The notes under the pieces: model-generated
The model's input: only the letters and a program-made list of their open reading frames with translations
Told to the model about the DNA's origin: nothing
Databases searched by the model: none
Assembly (NCBI GenBank): GCA_903926465.1
Contig: CAIYJE010000188.1
Location: 1-64,000 of the forward strand
Direction of reading: 5' to 3'
Length of the DNA stretch: 64,000 nt
DNA from: an uncultured Planctomycetales bacterium
Lineage (GTDB): Bacteria > Planctomycetota > Planctomycetia > Isosphaerales > Isosphaeraceae
Program-made: the position numbers and the translations under genes
Part shown: positions 57,108 to 64,000 of the stretch, one piece after another
How positions within the stretch are numbered: the stretch's first letter is position 1
How the letters are laid out: each line of letters opens with the position of its first letter

Positions 57108-57842
57108 TCAAGACAGATCCAAGGATCGGCCTGGGTAAACACAAACCTCCGAACCTTCGGCCACAAAGACTGAGGTGGGAGGCTGGCGAAGGGTCTCTAC
57201 GAAGGGTGCACCATAATGCGCCGGGAGTTCGCGATCAAGTTCCAGACTGGTGGGCTGCCATACCCGCCAGGGGGGATGCTCAACCTCATATTCCACGGTT
57301 GAACCATCACGCTGCTGCGCATATCCCCAATAATGCTCGGTTATGAACCAGGGTTCAGAGTCTGGAACGGCGAGACTCGGTTCGCCGGCAACTCCGGCCT
57401 TGAGCGTATGCCATCGTCCGCCCGACTTCCACTCATAGGAAACGGAACCAGGAGCCCAGTCAGTTGGCTGTGGAGCTTGAACCCCGGCCCGCATCGGCAC
57501 AGCTCGATACTTCTCGTTGTAAACCCAGCGGGCCACCAGCGCTATCGCGGGCCGCGGAACCAGCTCCTGGATAAAGGCCACGCCCCGGCGTATCCCCCGG
57601 GAGTCTTCTCGTTTGAGATAGAAACGCAGGTTCACCTCAGGAAAATTCTGGTGGCCGGGTATCGCCAACCCACGCACACGGGTGTGCAGGAACTGAAACC
57701 CGACCACACTCACGAACGTACGGCCGTTCCAAAGATCGAGCTCGGTTCCGCGCGGCACATACGGCCGGAGCAGGGCCGGATCGACCTCATAGTTGATCAT
57801 CAAAAGGTGACGCCAGGTGGCAGTCAGGAACGGTCGTCGCAT
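57108..57842 (-). CDS. DUF2071 (YqjF-like) family protein
   Basis: A 244-residue protein. 'ATWRHLLMINYEVDPALLRP' followed by 'YVPRGTELDLWNGRTFVSVV' and 'NFPEVNLRFYLKREDSRG' match the DUF2071/YqjF family (acetoacetate-decarboxylase-like fold). The function is unknown. The ATG at 57842 begins the conserved region. It is probably transcribed alone. Confidence 0.85.
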   Translation of the reverse strand: MRRPFLTATWRHLLMINYEVDPALLRPYVPRGTELDLWNGRTFVSVVGFQFLHTRVRGLAIPGHQNFPEVNLRFYLKREDSRGIRRGVAFIQELVPRPAIALVARWVYNEKYRAVPMRAGVQAPQPTDWAPGSVSYEWKSGGRWHTLKAGVAGEPSLAVPDSEPWFITEHYWGYAQQRDGSTVEYEVEHPPWRVWQPTSLELDRELPAHYGAPFVETLRQPPTSVFVAEGSEVCVYPGRSLDLS

Positions 57843-57911
57843 GGCGTCTCCAAGGCAATACCATCCGAAAAGTCGGGTCGACCAAGACTTGGCTCGTCCA
57901 GCCCCGGCGGA

Positions 57912-58826
57912 CTATCGCGCATCCACGCCAAAGAACGGGAACAAACGCTTCAATTGCTCGGGGCTGGGCTGACTCCCGTATTCACACAATTCGAAGGCTT
58001 CCGCGTACTTCACCGTATTGCCGCGTTCAGGACCCAGTTCCTGGACCAGTTTAGCCCGAAAGAGATCCGCAGTCGGCTGGTGGCGTTCGGCCATTTTCTG
58101 GCGTGCAAATTCAAGACGACCTGCCTCATCACTGGGGACCTGCTTCAGATAACTAAAGAGCCAGGGATTCCACTCATAGAATTGACTCTCCAGTGCGCGA
58201 TAACAGGCCGCTTTTTGATCGAGCACGGAATCAATGGGCACAACCACATCGGCCTCAAACGGATTGGGCTTCTTGAAGGAGTCTTCGCTGTAGAAGAACA
58301 CCGGGTTCGACCGAAGGGCAGGAACATCAGGACAGAAACTGGGAACGATCACCATGAAGGCGGCGTCTTGCACCAGTTGAGCCGTATAGCGATGGTCAGG
58401 GTGGTAATCGTTGGGGCGATGAGCAATGACGATGTCGGCCTTCCACTCACGAATCTTGCGTGTGAAGGTACGGCGATTCTCCAGGGTTGGCAGGAGTTCG
58501 CCATCGTGGATATCAAGAACTTCGGTCTCGATACCAAGGATCTGGGCGCACTTCTGAACCTCAGCAGTTCGACGTCTCGCCAGTATGGCACCAGCTTGCT
58601 CATGGTGGCCAATATCACCATTGGTCGCACTCACGAACTTCACCTTGTGGCCGAGCTTAGCCCATCGAGCCGCGCTACCACCCGCGTCCAATTCGCAGTC
58701 GTCAGGATGGGCACCAAATACAATAATTCGAAGGGGATCAGCTGGTTCTTCGCCATAGACGGTAAACGCAAAAGGCTGTGAAAAGACCACAGCCGTTAAG
58801 GAAGCTAAGACGAGATGGATACGCAT
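57912..58826 (-). CDS. PIG-L/LmbE family deacetylase
   Basis: A 304-residue protein with a signal-like N-terminus (about residues 3-24) and the metal site 'FGAHPDDCELDAGGSAARWA'. It also has 'HRPNDYHPDHRYTAQLVQDA', the second half of the site. The family removes N-acetyl groups from sugar conjugates such as N-acetylglucosaminyl-inositol derivatives; the substrate is unknown here. The signal suggests export, unusual for the family but seen in planctomycetes. Confidence 0.87.
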   Translation of the reverse strand: MRIHLVLASLTAVVFSQPFAFTVYGEEPADPLRIIVFGAHPDDCELDAGGSAARWAKLGHKVKFVSATNGDIGHHEQAGAILARRRTAEVQKCAQILGIETEVLDIHDGELLPTLENRRTFTRKIREWKADIVIAHRPNDYHPDHRYTAQLVQDAAFMVIVPSFCPDVPALRSNPVFFYSEDSFKKPNPFEADVVVPIDSVLDQKAACYRALESQFYEWNPWLFSYLKQVPSDEAGRLEFARQKMAERHQPTADLFRAKLVQELGPERGNTVKYAEAFELCEYGSQPSPEQLKRLFPFFGVDAR

Positions 58827-58945
58827 GAAGGAATCCCTGAGTGCCAGGTTTCAAAACGATCGACTGAGACTGAACATCGTGAACGATCAGACGATGGCCA
58901 GCAACACAGTACCGCTGAGGAACACTTCAGAGAAGCAAGCGAAGG

Positions 58946-59767
58946 TCAGTCGACCCGTTGTGGGCCAGGAAGAGTGTCGTCGGGGACACCATCAGGCAAA
59001 GTCAAGATGCGGGGACCGTCGGGAGTCATGGCAACGGTGTGTTCAAAGTGGGCACTGGGGCGACGATCACGAGTTTCCACCGTCCAGGTGTCTCCCAGAA
59101 CCCGAACATCCTTGGTCCCGACGCTGACCATCGGCTCAATAGCGAGCACAAGACCGGGTTCGAGTACAAAATCCTGCCGCTTCAGTTCCTTGCTAACGAA
59201 ATTAGGAACCTGAGGATCTTCGTGAAGTTGCTGACCGATCCCATGACCGACGAATTTCTCGACAACATGAAAGCCTTGGGAATGTACAAATCGCTCCATC
59301 AAGGAAGCGACCTCAGACCAAGTGCGACAACGGGCCATGGCACGAATGGCCAGATTGAGAGTCTCTTCGGTAACGTCCAGGAGTTTGCGAGCCACGGGAT
59401 CGACTTCACCGATAGCAAGCGTCACGGCACTATCACCACACCAACCGTTGAGCCGGCACCCGGTGTCTACGGAAAGTATATCCCCTTCTTTAAGCGGGCG
59501 ACGATTGGGAATCCCGTGAACAACTTGCTCATTCAGGCTGGTACAGATAACGGCCGGGAACGCGGGCTTGCCGTGCGCTGCATTAGGGTAATCGAGAAAC
59601 AGAGGTGTTGCCCCAGCATCCTTGAAGATGGAGGCAACCACTTCGTTCATCTCAGCAGTAGTACCGCCCGGTTGAGCGAGCGGTTTGACTGCATCTAGAG
59701 CACGAGCAACCAGCTTACCAGCCTCACGCATGAGCCCGATCTCGCGAGGGCTCTTCAACTTGATCAT
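58946..59767 (-). CDS. map: Type I methionine aminopeptidase
   Basis: A 273-residue enzyme that removes the initiator Met. The metal ligands are in order: Asp in 'LSVDTGCRLNGW', Asp in 'CGDSAVTL', His in GHGIGQQLHEDP, Glu in 'AIEPMVSVG' and Glu in the last strand. ATG 59767 gives the usual 'MIKLKSPREIGLMREAGKL' start; GTG 59794 is an alternative. It follows secY in the spc operon, as is common. Confidence 0.95.
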   Translation of the reverse strand: MIKLKSPREIGLMREAGKLVARALDAVKPLAQPGGTTAEMNEVVASIFKDAGATPLFLDYPNAAHGKPAFPAVICTSLNEQVVHGIPNRRPLKEGDILSVDTGCRLNGWCGDSAVTLAIGEVDPVARKLLDVTEETLNLAIRAMARCRTWSEVASLMERFVHSQGFHVVEKFVGHGIGQQLHEDPQVPNFVSKELKRQDFVLEPGLVLAIEPMVSVGTKDVRVLGDTWTVETRDRRPSAHFEHTVAMTPDGPRILTLPDGVPDDTLPGPQRVD

Positions 59768-59845
59768 GCGAGGCGGTGGCGTAGGTCGCAACACGACGAA
59801 AGCTCCAGTACCGGCCAGGAAGACCAGAAAGCAGGTCGAACAAAC

Positions 59846-61216
59846 TTACTTCTTGCTCATCAAGCCGGGATAGTTCCTCATGATGAGGTGGCTATCAATC
59901 TTCTGAACCAGATCCAGGCACACACTGACCACGATGAGTAGACCGGTACCACCAAGGAACGATGCTACGGCCCAATCCACCTGGAACTGATTTTGAACCA
60001 CGGTGGGAATCACCGCGATAATGGCCAGGAACGCAGCACCAACATAGGTGATTCGGAGCATCACCTTCTCAAGGTATTCCGAGGTGCGCTTCCCAGGGCG
60101 ATAGCCCGGGATGAAGCTACCATAATCTTTGAGATTGTCAGCCATATCCTTGGGATTGAAGGTGATGGCGGTCCAAAAGTAACAGAAGAAGTAAATCAGG
60201 ATAATATAAAACAGATTGTAAACGTAACCATGGGCCCGGAACGCTTCAGCCGTGGTCCGGAAGAACCCGGAGATGGCGGACAGGACAGGGCTACCTTCAC
60301 GCCAGCCAAGAGTCAGAGATTCCAGAGCACCAAACAGGAAAGCTGGGAACATCAGCAGGCTCGACGCGAAGATGATCGGCATCACGCCTGCCTGGTTCAC
60401 CTTCAGGGGGAGATACTGACGAGTTCCACCGTAAACTCGGCGGCCACGAACATGCTTGGCAGACTGGGTGGGAATACGCCGCTGGCTCTCGGTCATGGCG
60501 ATCACACCTATAACAACTGCAATGAAGAGCAGCGCCAGGAAGATCAAGCCAGCCAAGCCCAAACGACCGGTCTCACCAACCAGTGAATTGGAAGAATTTT
60601 GATACATGGCCATGAGGGCTTGGGGAGCACGGGCCAGGATGCCAGCCATGATCAGAAGGCTGATCCCGTTCCCGATACCAAACTCATCAATCTGTTCGCC
60701 AATCCACATCAGGAAGATGGTGCCAGCCGTCATAATCAGGACGCAGACCAAGCCATGCCAGAAATCGCGATAGGCAGGGGGAACAACGTCCATGCTGGTC
60801 ATCATGTAACGAATCCACATGGCGCTTTGACCAAGGCACAATAGCACCGTGGCATAACGGGTGTATTCGTTGATCTTCTTGCGACCAGTTTCCCCTTCTT
60901 TCTGGAGAGCTTCCAGGGAGGGGAGAACGCTAGCAAGTAGCTGAAAGATGATAGACGCCGAAATATAGGGCATGATCCCCAGTCCGAAGATCGTGCTCAT
61001 ACCGACCTGCGTACCACCAAACATGGCCACCGTACCGAACAGACGACCGGAGGCGGTTCGACTCATCCCCTCGATCCAGCTATTAAGCCGGGACTGATCG
61101 ACGATCGGCAGGGGAATATAGAATCCGATCCGGTAGATGGCCAGAAACATGGCCGTCATCAGGATCTTCCGTTGCAGCTCGGGGACCTTGAACAGGATCG
61201 TCAGGAGTTTCTGCAC
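59846..61216 (-). CDS. secY: Sec translocase channel subunit SecY
   Basis: A 456-residue protein with ten membrane helices. Typical segments are 'ALQKEGETGRKKINEYTRYA' (cytoplasmic loop), 'MWIGEQIDEFGIGNGISLLI' and 'MADNLKDYGSFIPGYRPGKR' near the C-terminus. It forms the protein-conducting channel with SecE. The start is GTG 61216, with GAGG 7 bases upstream. It is separated from rplO by a hairpin with a U-run. Confidence 0.96.
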   Translation of the reverse strand: MQKLLTILFKVPELQRKILMTAMFLAIYRIGFYIPLPIVDQSRLNSWIEGMSRTASGRLFGTVAMFGGTQVGMSTIFGLGIMPYISASIIFQLLASVLPSLEALQKEGETGRKKINEYTRYATVLLCLGQSAMWIRYMMTSMDVVPPAYRDFWHGLVCVLIMTAGTIFLMWIGEQIDEFGIGNGISLLIMAGILARAPQALMAMYQNSSNSLVGETGRLGLAGLIFLALLFIAVVIGVIAMTESQRRIPTQSAKHVRGRRVYGGTRQYLPLKVNQAGVMPIIFASSLLMFPAFLFGALESLTLGWREGSPVLSAISGFFRTTAEAFRAHGYVYNLFYIILIYFFCYFWTAITFNPKDMADNLKDYGSFIPGYRPGKRTSEYLEKVMLRITYVGAAFLAIIAVIPTVVQNQFQVDWAVASFLGGTGLLIVVSVCLDLVQKIDSHLIMRNYPGLMSKK

Positions 61217-61259
61217 TGGATGACCTCGGTCGTCGAGACTGCAAATAGAACAATGTAGT

Positions 61260-61304
61260 AAAAAACAATCGCAGAGTAAGCTGGGAATGCCAGCTCACTC
61301 TGCG
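61260..61304 (-). terminator. Intrinsic terminator/attenuator between rplO and secY
   Basis: CGCAGAGT..AGCTGG (61270-61284) pairs with CCAGCT..ACTCTGCG (61290-61304), with 14 paired bases and single mismatches between the two stems. On the minus strand it is followed by six T (A-run at 61260-61265). It would limit transcription from the ribosomal genes into secY-map. Confidence 0.8.
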
Positions 61305-61317
61305 ACATATTATCAAA

Positions 61318-61872
61318 TTAGCTCTTGAGAGCGGCGAGTTTACGCAGGGCACCACGAGGCTTCTTGCGAGAAACTTGCTTGGCCTCGGCCTCGGTCAGCA
61401 CCTGAACGAGTGGCCGTGGTGAAGGAACGACCACAGCCTGACCACCGGCCGCCTTGATCTTCTCAACAGCCTGTTCGCTAAACTTCACAGCTTTGATGAT
61501 CAAAGGCTTGGTGAGCTCACCATCGCCAAGGATCTTCAGGCCATCGTCATGACGGCCCTTGACCAGCCCAGTGGCTGCCAGAACCTCAGCATCGATCACC
61601 GTACCAGCAGCAAAGGCAGCATCAAGAACACCAATATTGAGGATGGCGTAATCTTTGCGGAATGCCCCATTATTGAAGCCACGCTTCGGCACGCGGCGAA
61701 TGATGGGCATCTGACCACCTTCCATCAGTGGGTGCTGTTTGTACCCCTGACGTGAAGAGTGGCCTTTATGGCCCTTGCTAGAGGTCTTACCGTGTCCCGA
61801 ACCGGTACCACGGCCAACCCGCTTGACTTTTTTGCGGGCGTTAATGCCTTGATGGACGTCGTGCAGTTCCAT
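61318..61872 (-). CDS. rplO: 50S ribosomal protein L15 (uL15)
   Basis: A 184-residue protein. '[20 protein letters not shown]' and the Gly-rich 'RGTGSGHGKTSSKGHKGHSS' form the N-terminus that enters 23S rRNA. 'VPKRGFNNGAFRKDYAILNI' is the core. It is longer than E. coli L15 by a basic C-terminal tail. Its ATG overlaps the rpsE stop by one base (TAATG). No rpmD lies between them. Confidence 0.95.
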   Translation of the reverse strand: MELHDVHQGINARKKVKRVGRGTGSGHGKTSSKGHKGHSSRQGYKQHPLMEGGQMPIIRRVPKRGFNNGAFRKDYAILNIGVLDAAFAAGTVIDAEVLAATGLVKGRHDDGLKILGDGELTKPLIIKAVKFSEQAVEKIKAAGGQAVVVPSPRPLVQVLTEAEAKQVSRKKPRGALRKLAALKS

Positions 61873-62366
61873 TAGAGGGTCACTCCCCGCAGTCGGGCCA
61901 CATCTTCTTTGGTCCGAAGCTGTTTAAGGCCTTCGATAGCAGCTTTAACAAGATTGAGCTTGTTGGTTGAACCGAAGCTCTTGGTCAGAATGTCGGTCAC
62001 ACCGGCAGCCTGACAAACAGCACGAACGGCACCACCGGCGATAACACCCGTACCTGGACTCGCAGGCATCATCAGAACCCGTGCGGCTCCAAATTTACCC
62101 ACGATCGGATGAGGGATCGTGCCACGCTGAATGGGAACACGATTCATTTGCTTGTGAGCGTCTTTGACACCCTTTTCAACGGCTGGGGGAACTTCATTGG
62201 CTTTGCCGTAGCCCCAGGCCACGCGGCCACGGCCGTCACCCACGACGACCAAGGCATTGAAGCTGAAACGACGTCCACCCTTGACAACTGCGGCGCAGCG
62301 TCTAATAGACACCACACTTTCGGTCCAGTCGCCACCGCGGTCTCGATCTCGATTGTCGCTCGACAC
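61872..62366 (-). CDS. rpsE: 30S ribosomal protein S5 (uS5)
   Basis: A 164-residue protein. '[20 protein letters not shown]' and '[20 protein letters not shown]' are the S5 double-stranded RNA-binding part. '[20 protein letters not shown]' and '[20 protein letters not shown]' form the C-terminal domain. The GTG start at 62366 has GGGAG 6 bases upstream. It is normal for the family. Confidence 0.96.
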   Translation of the reverse strand: MSSDNRDRDRGGDWTESVVSIRRCAAVVKGGRRFSFNALVVVGDGRGRVAWGYGKANEVPPAVEKGVKDAHKQMNRVPIQRGTIPHPIVGKFGAARVLMMPASPGTGVIAGGAVRAVCQAAGVTDILTKSFGSTNKLNLVKAAIEGLKQLRTKEDVARLRGVTL

Positions 62367-62538
62367 TGCTCGCTCCCTAACTGATCAGTACCCGCGGTTC
62401 GAACAGGAAGGTCCAGGAAGTCGTTGCGGGAACTCAGACCAATCTACTCGTGCGGTTCGTATGGTTTGCTACAATAGGACGAAAATGAAGCAAAACTCGC
62501 TGCCTTCATCAACTGAGGCAACGAGTCTTGGTGGGACG
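62367..62538. other. 172-base gap between rplR and rpsE
   Basis: An unusually long gap for a ribosomal operon. It holds no frame with ribosomal-protein character. It could contain a promoter or structured RNA, but no clear hairpin with U-run is seen. Confidence 0.35.
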
Positions 62539-62919
62539 TCAGAACTGAAGGCCACCTTCGCGAGCGGCATCAGCAAGAGCCTGAATACGTCCGTGATATT
62601 TGTAGCTTCGACGGTCGAAGCAAACCTTGTCAATACCGGCCTGTTTGGCACGCTCTGCGACAACTTTACCCACAGCACTGGCTGCAGACTTGTTCCCGCC
62701 GGAAGCACCAGCCAGGTGGGCCTTGACTTCGGGGTCAAGGGTCGAGGCCGAAATCAACGTGCGGTTCACCACGTCGTTGATAATCTGAACGTAGATATTC
62801 TTGGAACTACGGAAAACGGCAAGTCGAGGACGAATGTCAGTTCCGGCGAGTTTCTTACGAACTCGCAACTGACGACGGGTACGACGACTTTGAATGATCG
62901 ACTGCTGATTGCGATTCAC
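62539..62919 (-). CDS. rplR: 50S ribosomal protein L18 (uL18)
   Basis: A 126-residue 5S rRNA-binding protein. The basic N-terminus '[20 protein letters not shown]' and the core '[20 protein letters not shown]' and '[20 protein letters not shown]' are typical. GTG 62919 is preferred over the longer frame to 62988. It is separated from rpsE by a 172-base gap. Confidence 0.94.
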   Translation of the reverse strand: MNRNQQSIIQSRRTRRQLRVRKKLAGTDIRPRLAVFRSSKNIYVQIINDVVNRTLISASTLDPEVKAHLAGASGGNKSAASAVGKVVAERAKQAGIDKVCFDRRSYKYHGRIQALADAAREGGLQF

Positions 62920-63025
62920 GTGATGATCCTGCCCTTCGGGGCGGCTGAGGCGCCGATTTCCGGCCGGACACCAAGCCCGTGGAGCCAACGAACCCAGGGT
63001 TCAAGCAAAGAGAACACGAGTGAGA

Positions 63026-63577
63026 TTACTTTGCGCCGAATGCTTTACCACTCTTGCGCCGTACAACTTCGCCTTCGTAGCGAATACCTTTGCCCTTGTA
63101 GGGCTCAGGTGGACGAACCTTGCGAATTTCGGCAGCGAACTGGCCAACTTTTTGTTTGTCGGCACCGCTGATCGTGATGTGGGTTGGATCGGGTGCGATC
63201 ACGGTGACACCCTCGGGGGCTTCCATGACGACCTGGTTGGCATACCCGACCTGGAGGGCGATGGTGTTCGCCTTCTTGATCTGAGCCTGGTAACCAACAC
63301 CTTGAATCTCAAGCTTCTTCACGAAACCTTCGGAGACGCCTTTGACCATGTTCGCAATCAGACTGCGGGTCAACCCATGAAGAGCACGGCTGAGCCGTTC
63401 ATCATCTTTGCGTTCAACCAAAATCTCGCGACCGGCTTCGTTGTAAGAGACCAACATCTCACCACGGTAAGGGAACGAAAGCGTACCCTTGGGTCCCTCG
63501 ACCCGAATCGCGGTATCTGCCAATGAAATCGTCACGTTCGCCGGTACAGGGACAGGCTTACGACCAATACGGGACAT
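63026..63577 (-). CDS. rplF: 50S ribosomal protein L6 (uL6)
   Basis: A 183-residue protein. 'MSRIGRKPVPVPANVTISLA' is the conserved N-terminus. 'GLTRSLIANMVKGVSEGFVK' and 'GADKQKVGQFAAEIRKVRPP' with 'PYKGKGIRYEGE' complete both L6 repeats. The ATG at 63577 is clear. It lies 83 bases after rpsH. Confidence 0.96.
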   Translation of the reverse strand: MSRIGRKPVPVPANVTISLADTAIRVEGPKGTLSFPYRGEMLVSYNEAGREILVERKDDERLSRALHGLTRSLIANMVKGVSEGFVKKLEIQGVGYQAQIKKANTIALQVGYANQVVMEAPEGVTVIAPDPTHITISGADKQKVGQFAAEIRKVRPPEPYKGKGIRYEGEVVRRKSGKAFGAK

Positions 63578-63660
63578 GAGAACTACCTCGGATCTGCTGG
63601 CGACAGCATGCTGGTTCAGGGGATCGCACCGGAGCACGCAAGAACGGCTCCGCCAATAGA

Positions 63661-64000
63661 TCAATGGATCAGGGCCAGGACCTCACCGCCGACCTTTTCG
63701 GTACGGGCGCGGCGATCACTGAGAATACCCTTGGGAGTGCTAAGAACCCGGATCCCCATGCCACCGAGCACCGGTTTGAGTTCTTTATAGCCGCAATATT
63801 TGCGGCAGCCGGGCTTGCTCACGCGATCGATCCTCGTGATCAAACGCTCGCCATTCGGCCCGTACTTGAGTTCCAGACGCAGGGTGGGTGCAGGAACGGT
63901 CTCGATCACCTCAAAACCCCAGAGGTAGCCTTCTTCCTTCAGGACCAGAGCGACCCCCACACGGACCTTGGAGGAGGGCATGTCGACATAAGGCTTTTCC
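63661..64000 (-). CDS. rpsH: 30S ribosomal protein S8 (uS8), 5' end beyond the window
   Basis: About 112 C-terminal residues are visible. 'MPSSKVRVGVALVLKEEGYL' is an internal conserved segment and not the true start; the frame continues to the window edge. 'KPVLGGMGIRVLSTPKGILS' and 'ARTEKVGGEVLALIH' are the S8 C-terminal signature. It is the first visible gene of the spc operon. Confidence 0.94.
   Translation of the reverse strand, partial: EKPYVDMPSSKVRVGVALVLKEEGYLWGFEVIETVPAPTLRLELKYGPNGERLITRIDRVSKPGCRKYCGYKELKPVLGGMGIRVLSTPKGILSDRRARTEKVGGEVLALIH

Noticed and set aside
57333-58781. A 482-codon plus-strand frame across the DUF2071 and PIG-L genes
   Set aside because: It runs across two supported genes and their gap, with no ribosome binding site.

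Overview
The window is a bacterial chromosome segment, almost certainly from a planctomycete, most likely of the Gemmatales/Gemmataceae type (the order is a guess from gene content). The evidence is: a DUF1559 pseudopilin-like protein followed by a small carboxypeptidase-regulatory-like lipoprotein, a cysteine-rich YTV-type repeat protein, a PEP-CTERM protein, an M56 peptidase with BlaI, a very large LptC/OstA-like protein behind kdsD-kdsC, and an alternative complex III plus caa3-type oxidase cluster. Base composition is GC-rich, start codons include many GTG/TTG, and ATGA or TGATG stop/start overlaps are frequent.

Layout. 1-7000: the 5' end of an IS630-like transposase, a secreted beta-propeller-like protein, the DUF1559 protein plus lipoprotein, an AP-superfamily phosphodiesterase and a hydrolase/phosphoribosyltransferase pair. 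7850-21236: one long minus-strand respiratory operon. Alternative complex III (actA-B-C-D-E-F) comes first, then a small unknown membrane protein, SCO, and cytochrome oxidase subunits II-I-III-IV, closed by a strong terminator at 7851-7886. Together these encode quinol to cytochrome c/oxygen electron transfer. 21860-29877: a secreted glycine-rich protein, a BlaI/M56-secretin-like regulatory pair divergent from glgC, two GT4 glycosyltransferases and hpt. 30019-33238: a PEP-CTERM protein, then an ECF sigma factor, its anti-sigma factor and a secreted protein. 34094-39659: kdsD, kdsC and a 1263-residue LptC/OstA-like protein, pointing to Kdo-containing LPS and its transport. 39783-44570: small unknown proteins and an accessory patch around arfB that carries a duplicated arfB 3' end, an AT-rich orphan gene and a PIN-domain gene pair. 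44673-49320: two class I aldolases and an alkaline phosphatase. 49364-51551: two divergent MpsC/DUF2294 proteins. 51567-58826: asnB, a LarA-like protein, the YTV protein, and DUF1810, DUF2071 and PIG-L proteins. 58946-64000: the distal spc ribosomal operon (rpsH-rplF-rplR-rpsE-rplO-secY-map), lacking rpmD.

The most unusual locus is 42494-44197. An intact arfB is followed by a 92-codon AT-rich orphan and then by a second copy of the arfB 3' end (about 94% identical over its alignable part, with differences mainly synonymous). A translationally coupled unknown/PIN-domain pair comes next. This is the structure expected when an element inserts at a gene's 3' end and restores it, and it makes the enclosed and adjacent genes candidates for a mobile toxin-antitoxin or defence module. 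Other notable points are the fusion of an M56 peptidase to a secretin-like domain with likely BlaI operators in the glgC intergenic region, the giant LptC-like protein, an orphan minus-strand terminator at 33277-33338, and a promoter plus attenuator-like leader in front of the YTV gene.

All calls come from reading the sequence and its translations; no database search was possible.
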